Positions 1 through 6,579 of a DNA stretch of 6,579 nt are shown here, in pieces. Source of the stretch: Bacteroidota bacterium (GTDB lineage: Bacteria; Bacteroidota; Bacteroidia; Bacteroidales; WCHB1-69). Each line of letters starts with the position of its first letter. Positions within the stretch are counted from its first letter, which is position 1. The DNA is taken from the NCBI GenBank assembly GCA_023392945.1, contig JAEWNB010000025.1:1-6579 (forward strand), written 5' to 3'. The notes beneath the pieces are model-generated. The model did no database searches. It was not told where the DNA came from and worked only from the letters and a program-made list of their open reading frames with translations. The position numbers and the translations under genes were made by a program.

Positions 1-1
1 A

Positions 2-1189
2 AATCCTCAAAATTCTTTTAAATCAATTCACGTTGCCGGAACTAACGGAAAAGGTTCTGTGGCTCATTTTTTGGCATCTTATTTTCAGGAATGTGGATTT
101 AAAACAGGGCTCTTCACCTCCCCACATCTTGTCGATTTTAATGAAAGAATTAAAATTAATGGAATTAAAATTCCTGAAGAATGTGTAATTGACTTTTTTG
201 ATCATTATAAGAGTAAAATTGATCTTATTGAGCCTTCTTTTTTTGAAATGACTACAATCCTTGCTTTTGACTATTTTGCTCGCGAAAAGGTTGATATAGC
301 AGTTATCGAAACAGGTCTTGGGGGAAGACTCGATTCTACTAATATTATATTGCCGGAAATTTCTGTGATTACCAATATATCACTTGAACATACTCAGATG
401 CTTGGGGACACATTACCTAAGATTGCAGCCGAAAAAGCAGGAATTATTAAAAAGAATCGTCCGGTTGTTATCGGAGAGTATGATGACAGCACTTTCCCTG
501 TTTTTAAAAGTAAAGCTGAGGAAATGAATGCTTCCCTTTATTTAGCAGAAAAAAATATTTCTGTTATTAGTCGTGAGGTTAAACCTGAAGTTGGGAAACG
601 TGTGATATCAATTTATTATAAAGATCAGTTAATTGCCGAAAATGTAATACTTCCTCTTATTGGGAATTATCAATTGAAAAATATTGCCACTTTTGTCCAA
701 ACAGTCAAATTGTTGAAAGAAGATATCCCATTTCAGGAGAATGTGTTGAAAAAGAGTATTGAAAAAGTATTGGAAAATACTAATTTTATAGGGAGATGGC
801 AAATTGTTGACTTTGAGCCCCTGACAATTTGTGATGTCGCCCATAATGTTGCCGGAATAAAGGAAATCGTCAGTCAACTTCAAAACATGAATTATCGACG
901 GTTGCATTTTGTGATTGGTTTTGTTAATGATAAAGATGTTGATTCAATTTTGACTTTGCTCCCAAAAGAAAATACAACCTACTATATCTGTCGTGCCGAT
1001 ATTGAAAGAGCTTTGGAATGTGAAGTTTTAGAGAATAAAATGAAATTGTTGAATTTTACTACTGTTATTGGAGAAACAGTTCCCCATGCATATTTAAAAG
1101 CGAAGGAAGCTGCAACATCTGAAGATCTGATTTTTATCGGGGGAAGTTGTTTTGTCGTGGGTGATTTTTTTAAAAATCTAAATCTTTAA
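2..1189 (+). CDS. folC: Bifunctional folylpolyglutamate synthase / dihydrofolate synthase, 5'-truncated by the window edge
   Basis: This cytoplasmic Mur-ligase-family enzyme uses ATP to add glutamate to dihydropteroate (making dihydrofolate) and to lengthen the polyglutamate tail of folates. The visible fragment is 395 residues, reading in frame from base 2 to a TAA at 1187-1189. Seen in the fragment: the P-loop HVAGTNGKGS at residues 10-19, the TSPHL loop at 39-43, ETGLGGR at 103-109, NISLEHTQMLG with its conserved histidine near 130, and EKAGI at 144-148. The C-terminal ligase domain starts around GRW (264-266) and carries DVAHN at 278-282, a variant of the usual DGAHN. The GTG at 59 lies inside the conserved P-loop region and is not the start; the true start is upstream, with about 40 residues missing judging by the usual family length of about 400-430. 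The gene converges on htpG and shares a terminator with it. Dual activity is inferred from the family, as many bacteria have a single FolC; the sequence alone does not exclude one activity. Confidence 0.95.
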   Translation, partial: NPQNSFKSIHVAGTNGKGSVAHFLASYFQECGFKTGLFTSPHLVDFNERIKINGIKIPEECVIDFFDHYKSKIDLIEPSFFEMTTILAFDYFAREKVDIAVIETGLGGRLDSTNIILPEISVITNISLEHTQMLGDTLPKIAAEKAGIIKKNRPVVIGEYDDSTFPVFKSKAEEMNASLYLAEKNISVISREVKPEVGKRVISIYYKDQLIAENVILPLIGNYQLKNIATFVQTVKLLKEDIPFQENVLKKSIEKVLENTNFIGRWQIVDFEPLTICDVAHNVAGIKEIVSQLQNMNYRRLHFVIGFVNDKDVDSILTLLPKENTTYYICRADIERALECEVLENKMKLLNFTTVIGETVPHAYLKAKEAATSEDLIFIGGSCFVVGDFFKNLNL

Positions 1190-1193
1190 GAAT

Positions 1194-1227
1194 AAAAAAA
1201 AGGAGATCAATCTGATCTCCTTTTTTA
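1194..1227. terminator. Bidirectional intrinsic terminator between folC and htpG
   Basis: A perfect 9-bp inverted repeat (AGGAGATCA at 1201-1209, TGATCTCCT at 1213-1221) encloses a 3-base ATC loop. An A run at 1194-1200 lies to the left and a T run at 1221-1226 to the right, so A-T pairs can extend the stem by about 5 bp. Read on the + strand, the stem is followed by a U tract for folC; read on the - strand, it is followed by a U tract for htpG. It starts a few bases after the folC stop and ends directly beside the htpG stop codon (1228-1230), so it fills almost the whole gap between the convergent genes. The stem has only four G-C pairs, so its strength is moderate. The termination function is inferred from structure and position. 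Confidence 0.88.
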
Positions 1228-3093
1228 TTATAACAGGGTAATACTTCGTTTGACAAATTCACTTAATTTTTCGCCGGAAAGTAAATTCTGTGATAATAGA
1301 GCAAGATCAAAAAGTTGTTTTACAAGTTCATCTCTTTTTTCTTTTTCTTCAATTGACAATATTTTTCCTGCAATGGGATGGTTTCCGTTTACAATTAAGT
1401 TATAATGTTGAAAAGTGCCATATATACTTTTTTGACCGGAAATCTTTTCCATGTCCTGAAAACGACGCATAAATTCATCCTGTGTGATTAGAATAGGTAA
1501 GTCAGTTTCACTCATGTTTTCTAACTTAACAGTGAATTTTTCCTTGTCAATATTATCAGTGAATATATCTTTTAAATTTTTTTGCTCATTTTCAGATAAT
1601 TTTGAAGGGAAAAAGTCCTCTTTTTCAATTAACTTTTCAATAACATCGGCATCTACACGAGAAAAACTGCTTTTTTCAAGTTTTGGTTCAATCATATTGA
1701 TAAAGTGAGGATCCAGAAAACCATCCATCATCAAAATATCATATCCCTTTTCTTTAGCTGATTCTATATAAAGTAATTGACTATTAGCATCTGAAGCGTA
1801 TAGATATTTCAGAATTCCATTCTTATCTTTTTGTAAGGGTTCGATTTTGGCTTTATATTCATCTAAAGTGAAATATTTTTCTTCACTGTTTTTTAGTAGG
1901 AAAAATGATTTGGCACGATCATAAAATTTTTCATCAGTAATAATCCCATATTCAATAAACACTTTGATATCATCCCACTTTTTCTCAAAATCTTCACGAT
2001 CATTTTTAAACATCTCTTCTAACTTATCAGCAACCTTTTTGGTAATATGAGTAGATATTTTTTTAACGTTGGAATCTGACTGTAAAAAGGAACGGGATAC
2101 ATTCAATGGAATGTCAGGAGAGTCAATTACTCCCTGAAGTAACATCATAAATTCAGGAATAACACCTTCTAACTGATCAGTGATAAAAACTTGGTTGCAA
2201 TAAAGTTGTACTTTATTCTTCTGCATCTCAAATTGATTCTTTACTTTAGGAAAATAAAGAATCCCGGTAAGATTGAAAGGATAATCCACGTTCAAATGGA
2301 TCTGAAATAAGGGATCGTCAAAGGAGTAGGGGTAGAGCTCTCGGTAAAACTCTTTGTAGTTTTCATTCGTAATATTGGCCGGAGACTGTTTCCATAAAGG
2401 ATCAGTATTGTTGATGATACGTGGTTTTTCTACTTCAACAGACTTCTCTTCTCCCTCAGATTTTTCCCATACTTTTTCATTGCCAAAACGAATAGGAACA
2501 GGTAAAAACCGGCAATATTTATTCAGCAATTCCAAAATTCTGTTTTCTTCAAGAAATTCTATTGAATCTTCGGCAATATGAAGTATGATTTCAGTTCCAC
2601 GTATTTCCTTTTGGTTTTCCTCAATGGTATAATTAGGCGAACCGTCACAACTCCATTTTACTGCTTTTGAGTTTTTTTTGTATGATTTTGTGATGATTTC
2701 AACTTGATCCGAAACCATGAATGAGGAGTAAAATCCTAATCCAAAATGTCCAATGATTTTGGTGGAATCAGCTCCTTTGTATTTTTTTAAAAATTCTTCA
2801 GCACTTGAAAAGGCAATCTGGTTGATGTATTTATCAACTTCTTCAGCAGACATTCCGATTCCTTTGTCAATTACATGTAATGTTTTGCTTTCTTTGTTAA
2901 TTTTAACTTCAATGGTCAAGTCTCCAAGTTCTGCAGTTGTTTTTCCCAAATTTACCAAAGCCTTGATTTTTTGTGTTGCATCTACAGCATTTGAGATTAA
3001 TTCTCTGAGGAAAATTTCATGATCTGAATACAAAAACTTCTTTATTACCGGAAAAATATTCTCGGTTTGTACATTAATTTTGCCCGTTTCCAT
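1228..3093 (-). CDS. htpG: Molecular chaperone HtpG (bacterial Hsp90)
   Basis: This is the ATP-dependent cytoplasmic Hsp90 homodimer, which remodels client proteins, often together with DnaK. The 621-residue product is close to the roughly 624 of E. coli HtpG. The N-terminal GHKL ATPase domain (about 1-205) shows FLRELISNAVDA with catalytic Glu31 and Mg/ATP-binding Asn35, DKGIGM at 76-81, and the glycine-rich lid motif GHFGLGF at 115-121. A short charged stretch (about 210-223) leads to the middle domain, where NVSRSF holds Arg334, equivalent to the arginine that contacts the ATP gamma-phosphate. The C-terminal dimerisation domain (about 500-621) includes the FMRRFQDM helix and lacks the eukaryotic MEEVD tail, as expected for bacteria. 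The ATG at 3093 precedes the canonical N-terminus (KINVQTE) and has only an A-rich leader (AAAAAGATT) and no Shine-Dalgarno. It begins 7 bp after the upstream thioredoxin-fold gene, so co-transcription is likely; a separate heat-shock promoter inside that gene is possible but I could not identify one. Confidence 0.98.
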   Translation of the reverse strand: METGKINVQTENIFPVIKKFLYSDHEIFLRELISNAVDATQKIKALVNLGKTTAELGDLTIEVKINKESKTLHVIDKGIGMSAEEVDKYINQIAFSSAEEFLKKYKGADSTKIIGHFGLGFYSSFMVSDQVEIITKSYKKNSKAVKWSCDGSPNYTIEENQKEIRGTEIILHIAEDSIEFLEENRILELLNKYCRFLPVPIRFGNEKVWEKSEGEEKSVEVEKPRIINNTDPLWKQSPANITNENYKEFYRELYPYSFDDPLFQIHLNVDYPFNLTGILYFPKVKNQFEMQKNKVQLYCNQVFITDQLEGVIPEFMMLLQGVIDSPDIPLNVSRSFLQSDSNVKKISTHITKKVADKLEEMFKNDREDFEKKWDDIKVFIEYGIITDEKFYDRAKSFFLLKNSEEKYFTLDEYKAKIEPLQKDKNGILKYLYASDANSQLLYIESAKEKGYDILMMDGFLDPHFINMIEPKLEKSSFSRVDADVIEKLIEKEDFFPSKLSENEQKNLKDIFTDNIDKEKFTVKLENMSETDLPILITQDEFMRRFQDMEKISGQKSIYGTFQHYNLIVNGNHPIAGKILSIEEKEKRDELVKQLFDLALLSQNLLSGEKLSEFVKRSITLL

Positions 3094-3100
3094 AATCTTT

Positions 3101-4501
3101 TTAGTTATTTATTATTCTTTTTATGTAGTCTTCAATCTCATTCCAGTATATATCTTTCTTTATCACTTTTTTATTACGATCCAAAAGATACATGTAAGGA
3201 ATTACTCTTGTATCGTAAAGTTCGTTGCTTTCAATATCGTTCAAATAATCCCAACCATGTAAATAAAGAGGATTTGCTTTTGACGACAAGTAACTACGCC
3301 AAAGGGCCTCATTTTGTTCAAAGTAAATGGTTAAAAATGTTATTTTTTTATTTATGATGGCTTTGTTTAGCGTTTCAATTCTACTTAATCTATCACGCAC
3401 TTCAATACAGGTAGGACATTCGGGATTTTGAAAATACAAAATAAGATATTCCCCTTCAATATGATACAGGTCTGTAGTATCTCCGTTGTTTAATAATATT
3501 TTGAAATTTGGGACCTGTGAACCTGCCAGATTTTTATCAAGACGAGACAGCTCTTTTTTGTAACGTATTGATCGTGGTTGCTCAATTTTATTCTGATTAA
3601 GGGCATGCTTTAGCATCAGAATATACAAATGTTCAGTCCAATAGGGTGAAGTTTGTGAACCAATGATTTTTTCAAGTTTATCGAAGAATTTATAATAGTA
3701 AGCAGTTGATTGCTTGCTTTTGTTTAGTGTGTTCAATAATAATGTATCCGTTGTATGGTAATCACTTAATTGATAAAGGAGAAGGGCATAATTTTTGAAT
3801 TTTTCATCGGGAATAGGAGAATTGATAAGACGTGGGTCATCCCATGGGAAGTTGTCAAAATAATGAGTCGCAAGGTAATGCTGCATTTGAAGTTGGTTTG
3901 AGTAATACTCTTTTGGTGGAGTGGCAATCTCAATCTCGTTCCTGATATAAGATGCGAGCAAATAACCGGCATATTTAACTATTTGCTCCTGCTGATATTG
4001 CTCTTTGTTTCTCATTATAATGGTAGCACTTTTGATAAGAGAATCAACCATTGTCTGCATCATGTATTGGGGTAATCCTTGCTTTCTGATTGCATTAAAA
4101 TTATTGTCTAATTCCTGGAATTGGTCGCTATATTTTTTAAGTTGATCCAGATACTCTATATAGGCAATATTTTCAGGCGAATTATCGAAAATGACTTTTG
4201 AATTGTGAAGCGTAATTGAAAATTTTTGATTTTTTGAATCAGAAATAAATATTTGGCTGAGTGCTGTCGTGTCTCCGGCAAGAATATATATGCCCGGTAT
4301 TAAACTTTGGTTGTCTTTAAAAACACTTTTCTCTGAATATTGGACACTATAAATTTTTTCGTATTTTGATACGCCATTATATGCCATAAGATAAAGAGAA
4401 TCATATTTTACTTGTGAGCAATTTACATTTATTTCAAAGCCTTTTCCGTAAATTAGTCCGGCAAATAAACAAATGACGAGCGATAAAGAAATATTTTTCA
4501 T
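3101..4501 (-). CDS. Exported DUF5106-type thioredoxin-fold protein (TlpA-like)
   Basis: This is a 466-residue, probably periplasmic protein. Residues 1-19 look like a type I signal peptide (Lys2, a hydrophobic core, then a small residue near Gly19); Cys11 is not in a good lipobox, so I do not call it a lipoprotein. Residues of about 22-105 resemble the beta-rich DUF4369-like domain often found at the N-terminus of Bacteroidota thiol-disulfide proteins. Residues of about 170-300, helical and containing HYFDNFPWDDPRLINSPIPD, match my recollection of DUF5106. The C-terminal thioredoxin fold (about 328-466) has the active-site CPTC at 362-365, preceded by Glu instead of the Trp of classical thioredoxins, and a likely cis-proline at 435 (VIPYMYLLD). 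Reduction or isomerisation of periplasmic disulfides is inferred from the family; the substrate is unknown. It lies 21 bp after nnr and 7 bp before htpG. The ATG at 4501 is supported by the signal peptide directly following it. Confidence 0.85.
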   Translation of the reverse strand: MKNISLSLVICLFAGLIYGKGFEINVNCSQVKYDSLYLMAYNGVSKYEKIYSVQYSEKSVFKDNQSLIPGIYILAGDTTALSQIFISDSKNQKFSITLHNSKVIFDNSPENIAYIEYLDQLKKYSDQFQELDNNFNAIRKQGLPQYMMQTMVDSLIKSATIIMRNKEQYQQEQIVKYAGYLLASYIRNEIEIATPPKEYYSNQLQMQHYLATHYFDNFPWDDPRLINSPIPDEKFKNYALLLYQLSDYHTTDTLLLNTLNKSKQSTAYYYKFFDKLEKIIGSQTSPYWTEHLYILMLKHALNQNKIEQPRSIRYKKELSRLDKNLAGSQVPNFKILLNNGDTTDLYHIEGEYLILYFQNPECPTCIEVRDRLSRIETLNKAIINKKITFLTIYFEQNEALWRSYLSSKANPLYLHGWDYLNDIESNELYDTRVIPYMYLLDRNKKVIKKDIYWNEIEDYIKRIINN

Positions 4502-4522
4502 CTATAATTAATAAATGAGGTT

Positions 4523-6076
4523 CTAAAGGGGGGTGTTTTTATTGATAGTATCCTTAGAAGAGGATAGTAATTTCTTGTATGCAAATCCCATATATTTGCC
4601 TATGTCCCAGGCAGTAAGACTTTCATATGACTCTTTATATTCTATTGCCACATCAGCTGCCAATCCGTGTAAATAAACCCCCAATATAGCTGCAGATTCA
4701 GGGTGATAGCCTCTTGCAAGGTGTGATAATAGAATGCCGGTGAGAGCATCACCACTTCCGGCGGTGGCTAATCCGGGATTTCCTGAAGTGTTGAAATATA
4801 GTTTTCCGGAGGGTATCGCAACAACAGTATGAGCTCCTTTTAAAATAACGATAACTTCATGTTTTATGGCAAATTCTCGGAGTTTTTTTATTCTGTCAAA
4901 ATCATTTTGACACTTGCCTGCCAATCTTTCAAATTCTTTAAAATGTGGTGTCAGAATCGAGTACGAAGGCAAGTAATTAATCCAGACTTTGTTTTCTGAA
5001 AGAATATTGAGAGCATCGGCATCCAAAATCATGGGAGAATTCACTTCATCAATTAAATCCTTGAGAGCAGCGGTGGTGATTTTATTATTGCCTATTCCCG
5101 GGCCCACTGCAATGGCATTGATGGTTGGATGTGTGTCAAAATCTATTCCTGAAAAGCAAGATTCATTTTTGTCAATGCTAATTAATGCTTCCGGGGATGT
5201 AATTGGGATTAGCATGGCGATGGATTTTGGCAGATGAACGCTTATTTTCCCTATTCCGCTTCTGAGTGCCGATTTTGTTGCAATAATAGCAGCTCCGGGC
5301 ATTTTCTCAGAACCGGCAATAAGCAGCCCATGCCCATTGCTCCCTTTGTGTGAATATTTGGATGGAATCTGAATGAGTGACTTTGCTAATGAGCTGTCAA
5401 TAAGTTGTCTCATGTATTGATGATCTTTGGGAATCAGAAGTCCAATATCGGCTACAACTACTTCCCCGACTCTCATTTCATTTTCAGGCAACAAAAACGC
5501 TGTTTTATAGAATTGAAAAGTAATGGTCAAATTGGCACAAATAGAGGGCGAATTTTCAGATGTATGCTCATCAGGAAAAAGTCCGGAGGGAATGTCAACT
5601 GCAATTATGGGTGCAGAAGATTGATTCACTACTATTACAATTTCTTCATAGTAGCCACTAAGAGGATGACTTATGCCAATTCCAAACAAGGCATCTATTA
5701 CCAAAAATCTTTCTTTAACTTGAATCTCTTGAGGATTTTTTAAAAAAGTTATGGTAAGATTTGAATTATCGATTTTTTGAAGCCTTTCTAAATTGACTTG
5801 GAACTCATCTGTGCCCTCAGAATTACTCGTGCAAATTAAGACTTCTACAGGGAAATTTTCTATTGCCAATAGTCGAGCTATCACAAGACCGTCACCACCA
5901 TTGTTTCCCGGACCGCAAAAAATTACGACTCCTGAAAAATCCTGAATAGTAATACTGCTATGCAGTTTTTCAACAAATGCATGACCTGCCCGCTCCATCA
6001 AATCAATCGATGAAATGGGCTCATCAATCATAGTTTGTTTTTCACTTTCTCTAATTTCGGCAACAGTTAATATCAT
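4523..6076 (-). CDS. nnr: Bifunctional NAD(P)HX epimerase / ADP-dependent NAD(P)HX dehydratase
   Basis: This metabolite-repair enzyme restores NADH and NADPH that have become hydrated (NADHX, NADPHX). The N-terminal YjeF_N domain interconverts the R and S epimers, and the C-terminal ribokinase-like domain dehydrates the S form using ADP (ATP in eukaryotes). The 517-residue length fits the fused bacterial form. In the epimerase half (about 1-215) I see the glycine loop GPGNNGGDG at 55-63, VIDALFG with Asp128, VDIPSG with Asp161, and FQFYK with Lys191. In the dehydratase half (about 235-505) I see KGSNGHGLLIAGS, AVGPGIG at 323-329, LDADALN at 351-357, LTPH at 375-378, LKGAHT at 412-417, and NPGLATAGSGDALTG with the probable catalytic Asp443. 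All key motifs are present, so both activities are expected. The ATG at 6076 lies 6 bp after the DUF4293 gene, and MILTVAEIRE matches the usual family N-terminus. No Shine-Dalgarno is visible. Confidence 0.97.
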   Translation of the reverse strand: MILTVAEIRESEKQTMIDEPISSIDLMERAGHAFVEKLHSSITIQDFSGVVIFCGPGNNGGDGLVIARLLAIENFPVEVLICTSNSEGTDEFQVNLERLQKIDNSNLTITFLKNPQEIQVKERFLVIDALFGIGISHPLSGYYEEIVIVVNQSSAPIIAVDIPSGLFPDEHTSENSPSICANLTITFQFYKTAFLLPENEMRVGEVVVADIGLLIPKDHQYMRQLIDSSLAKSLIQIPSKYSHKGSNGHGLLIAGSEKMPGAAIIATKSALRSGIGKISVHLPKSIAMLIPITSPEALISIDKNESCFSGIDFDTHPTINAIAVGPGIGNNKITTAALKDLIDEVNSPMILDADALNILSENKVWINYLPSYSILTPHFKEFERLAGKCQNDFDRIKKLREFAIKHEVIVILKGAHTVVAIPSGKLYFNTSGNPGLATAGSGDALTGILLSHLARGYHPESAAILGVYLHGLAADVAIEYKESYESLTAWDIGKYMGFAYKKLLSSSKDTINKNTPL

Positions 6077-6082
6077 GGAAAT

Positions 6083-6562
6083 TTATCTTAACCTATCAGC
6101 AGCTTTTACTTTTTCTTCATCCTTTTTGATGGCACGGTTGGCTAAATAAAGACCTAAAGCAGCCGGAATCATGCATGCCAGAATCCAATAATTGAAATTG
6201 AATAAATCATCGGGATTCATTAATCCTTTTCTGACAAAAATAATGTCGGGATATACATATATCATAACCAATACTGCAATAAGGAAAATCAACATGTTGG
6301 CATAGACTATAGTAGTCTGATTTTTCCTGTTTTTGTAAATGAAAATAGCAACAATAGATAGAATAGCAGAAACTCCCAATAACAATGCAATATAAGTTGT
6401 TGACATGTAAATAGAAGTCTCAGGAATATTAAGTTTAACCACAAAAGCATTAAATACGTATTGATATTCGTCTGTAGTTATGTACCCGATAGGGATAAAA
6501 ATCAAAATAATAGTAGCGATGGCTGCTATTAACAAGTAGATTGACTGGATTCTTTGAATCAT
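6083..6562 (-). CDS. DUF4293 family four-helix membrane protein
   Basis: This is a 159-residue inner-membrane protein of unknown function. I recognise the DUF4293 family from its two conserved ends: the N-terminal MIQRIQSIYLL, which runs straight into the first membrane helix, and the C-terminal tail IKKDEEKVKAADRLR. Four hydrophobic segments are visible at about residues 8-27, 51-75, 83-104 and 124-142. A polar loop between the first two (about 28-50) and a short loop with a PDD motif near 117-119 separate them. An even number of helices puts both termini on the same side, and the positively charged tail suggests that side is the cytoplasm. The family is, as far as I know, confined to Bacteroidota and has no characterised role. 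The gene ends 6 bp before nnr and is the first of the visible - strand block. The start at 6562 is fixed by the conserved N-terminus. Confidence 0.9.
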   Translation of the reverse strand: MIQRIQSIYLLIAAIATIILIFIPIGYITTDEYQYVFNAFVVKLNIPETSIYMSTTYIALLLGVSAILSIVAIFIYKNRKNQTTIVYANMLIFLIAVLVMIYVYPDIIFVRKGLMNPDDLFNFNYWILACMIPAALGLYLANRAIKKDEEKVKAADRLR

Positions 6563-6579
6563 GATTTGTTAAGTTTTTA

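Larger units (their letters stand above)
1228..6562 (-). other. Probable four-gene operon: DUF4293 – nnr – DUF5106 thioredoxin-fold – htpG
   Basis: Four genes on one strand are separated by only 6, 21 and 7 bp, with a terminator hairpin immediately after the last one and no hairpin in the internal gaps. This supports a single transcript. The 17 bases beyond the first start codon show no recognisable Bacteroidota promoter (TTTG / TAnnTTTG), so the promoter is probably outside the window and further genes may precede it. Internal promoters, especially one for htpG, cannot be excluded. Confidence 0.7.

Noticed and set aside
10..11. Lipoprotein signal in the thioredoxin-fold protein based on Cys11 (residue numbering)
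   Set aside because: The residues before Cys11 (L-V-I) do not fit a lipobox, which needs a small residue at -1, and the hydrophobic core continues past the cysteine; a type I signal peptide fits better.
59..61. GTG codon as a possible start of folC
   Set aside because: The reading frame is open back to base 2 and encodes the conserved HVAGTNGKGS P-loop immediately before it, so the gene continues beyond the left edge.
148..177. Near-direct repeat of a GGAATTAAAATT-like sequence
   Set aside because: It lies inside folC and encodes the repeated I-K-I-N-G-I-K-I residues of the conserved loop; it is explained by protein sequence in AT-rich DNA.
629..907. 92-codon - strand open frame within folC
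   Set aside because: It is antisense to conserved folC sequence, including the DVAHN region, and has no recognisable product.
3067..3357. + strand open frames across the htpG/thioredoxin-fold junction, with a hydrophobic translation
   Set aside because: They are antisense to two well-supported genes; the hydrophobic look follows from reading AT-rich coding DNA backwards. There is no recognisable family or start signal.
4502..4522. Possible promoter or hairpin in the nnr / thioredoxin-fold gap
   Set aside because: The 21 bp are AT-rich but contain no inverted repeat and no TTTG / TAnnTTTG pattern; they are too short for a full promoter.
5405..5743. 112-codon + strand open frame within nnr
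   Set aside because: It lies antisense to the conserved epimerase domain, and its translation shows no recognisable domain.

Overview
This window is AT-rich and looks like an ordinary chromosomal housekeeping segment from a member of the Bacteroidota, probably near Bacteroidales. Three things suggest this. The DUF4293 membrane protein at the right edge belongs to a family I know only from that phylum. The exported DUF5106-type thioredoxin-fold protein is a typical Bacteroidota architecture. None of the four visible gene starts has a GGAGG-like Shine-Dalgarno sequence; the upstream regions are A/T-rich instead, as is usual in the phylum. I cannot name a genus from the sequence.

Layout: the left edge holds most of folC (folylpolyglutamate/dihydrofolate synthase) on the + strand, with its first roughly 40 codons outside the window. 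It ends at 1189 and faces a block of four genes on the - strand. A perfect GATC-containing hairpin flanked by A and T runs (about 1194-1227) fills the 38-bp gap and should terminate transcription in both directions. The - strand block, in transcription order, is: DUF4293 membrane protein (6562-6083), nnr (bifunctional NAD(P)HX epimerase/dehydratase, 6076-4523), an exported DUF5106/thioredoxin-fold protein with a CPTC motif (4501-3101), and htpG (Hsp90 chaperone, 3093-1228). The gaps are 6, 21 and 7 bp, so the four are probably co-transcribed from a promoter beyond the right edge.

How the genes relate: folC makes and polyglutamylates folates. Nnr repairs hydrated NAD(P)H. The thioredoxin-fold protein probably acts on thiols in the periplasm, and HtpG folds client proteins in the cytoplasm. 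A loose maintenance or stress theme can be read into nnr, the thioredoxin-fold protein and htpG, but this is inference from adjacency; the proteins work in different compartments on different substrates. I see no mobile element, CRISPR array, tRNA, rRNA, riboswitch or defence system, and no gap over 38 bp between genes. All five genes look intact apart from the window-edge truncation of folC. I found no convincing new biological system. The points most worth a second look are the tight placement of htpG at the end of this operon and the compact shared terminator.
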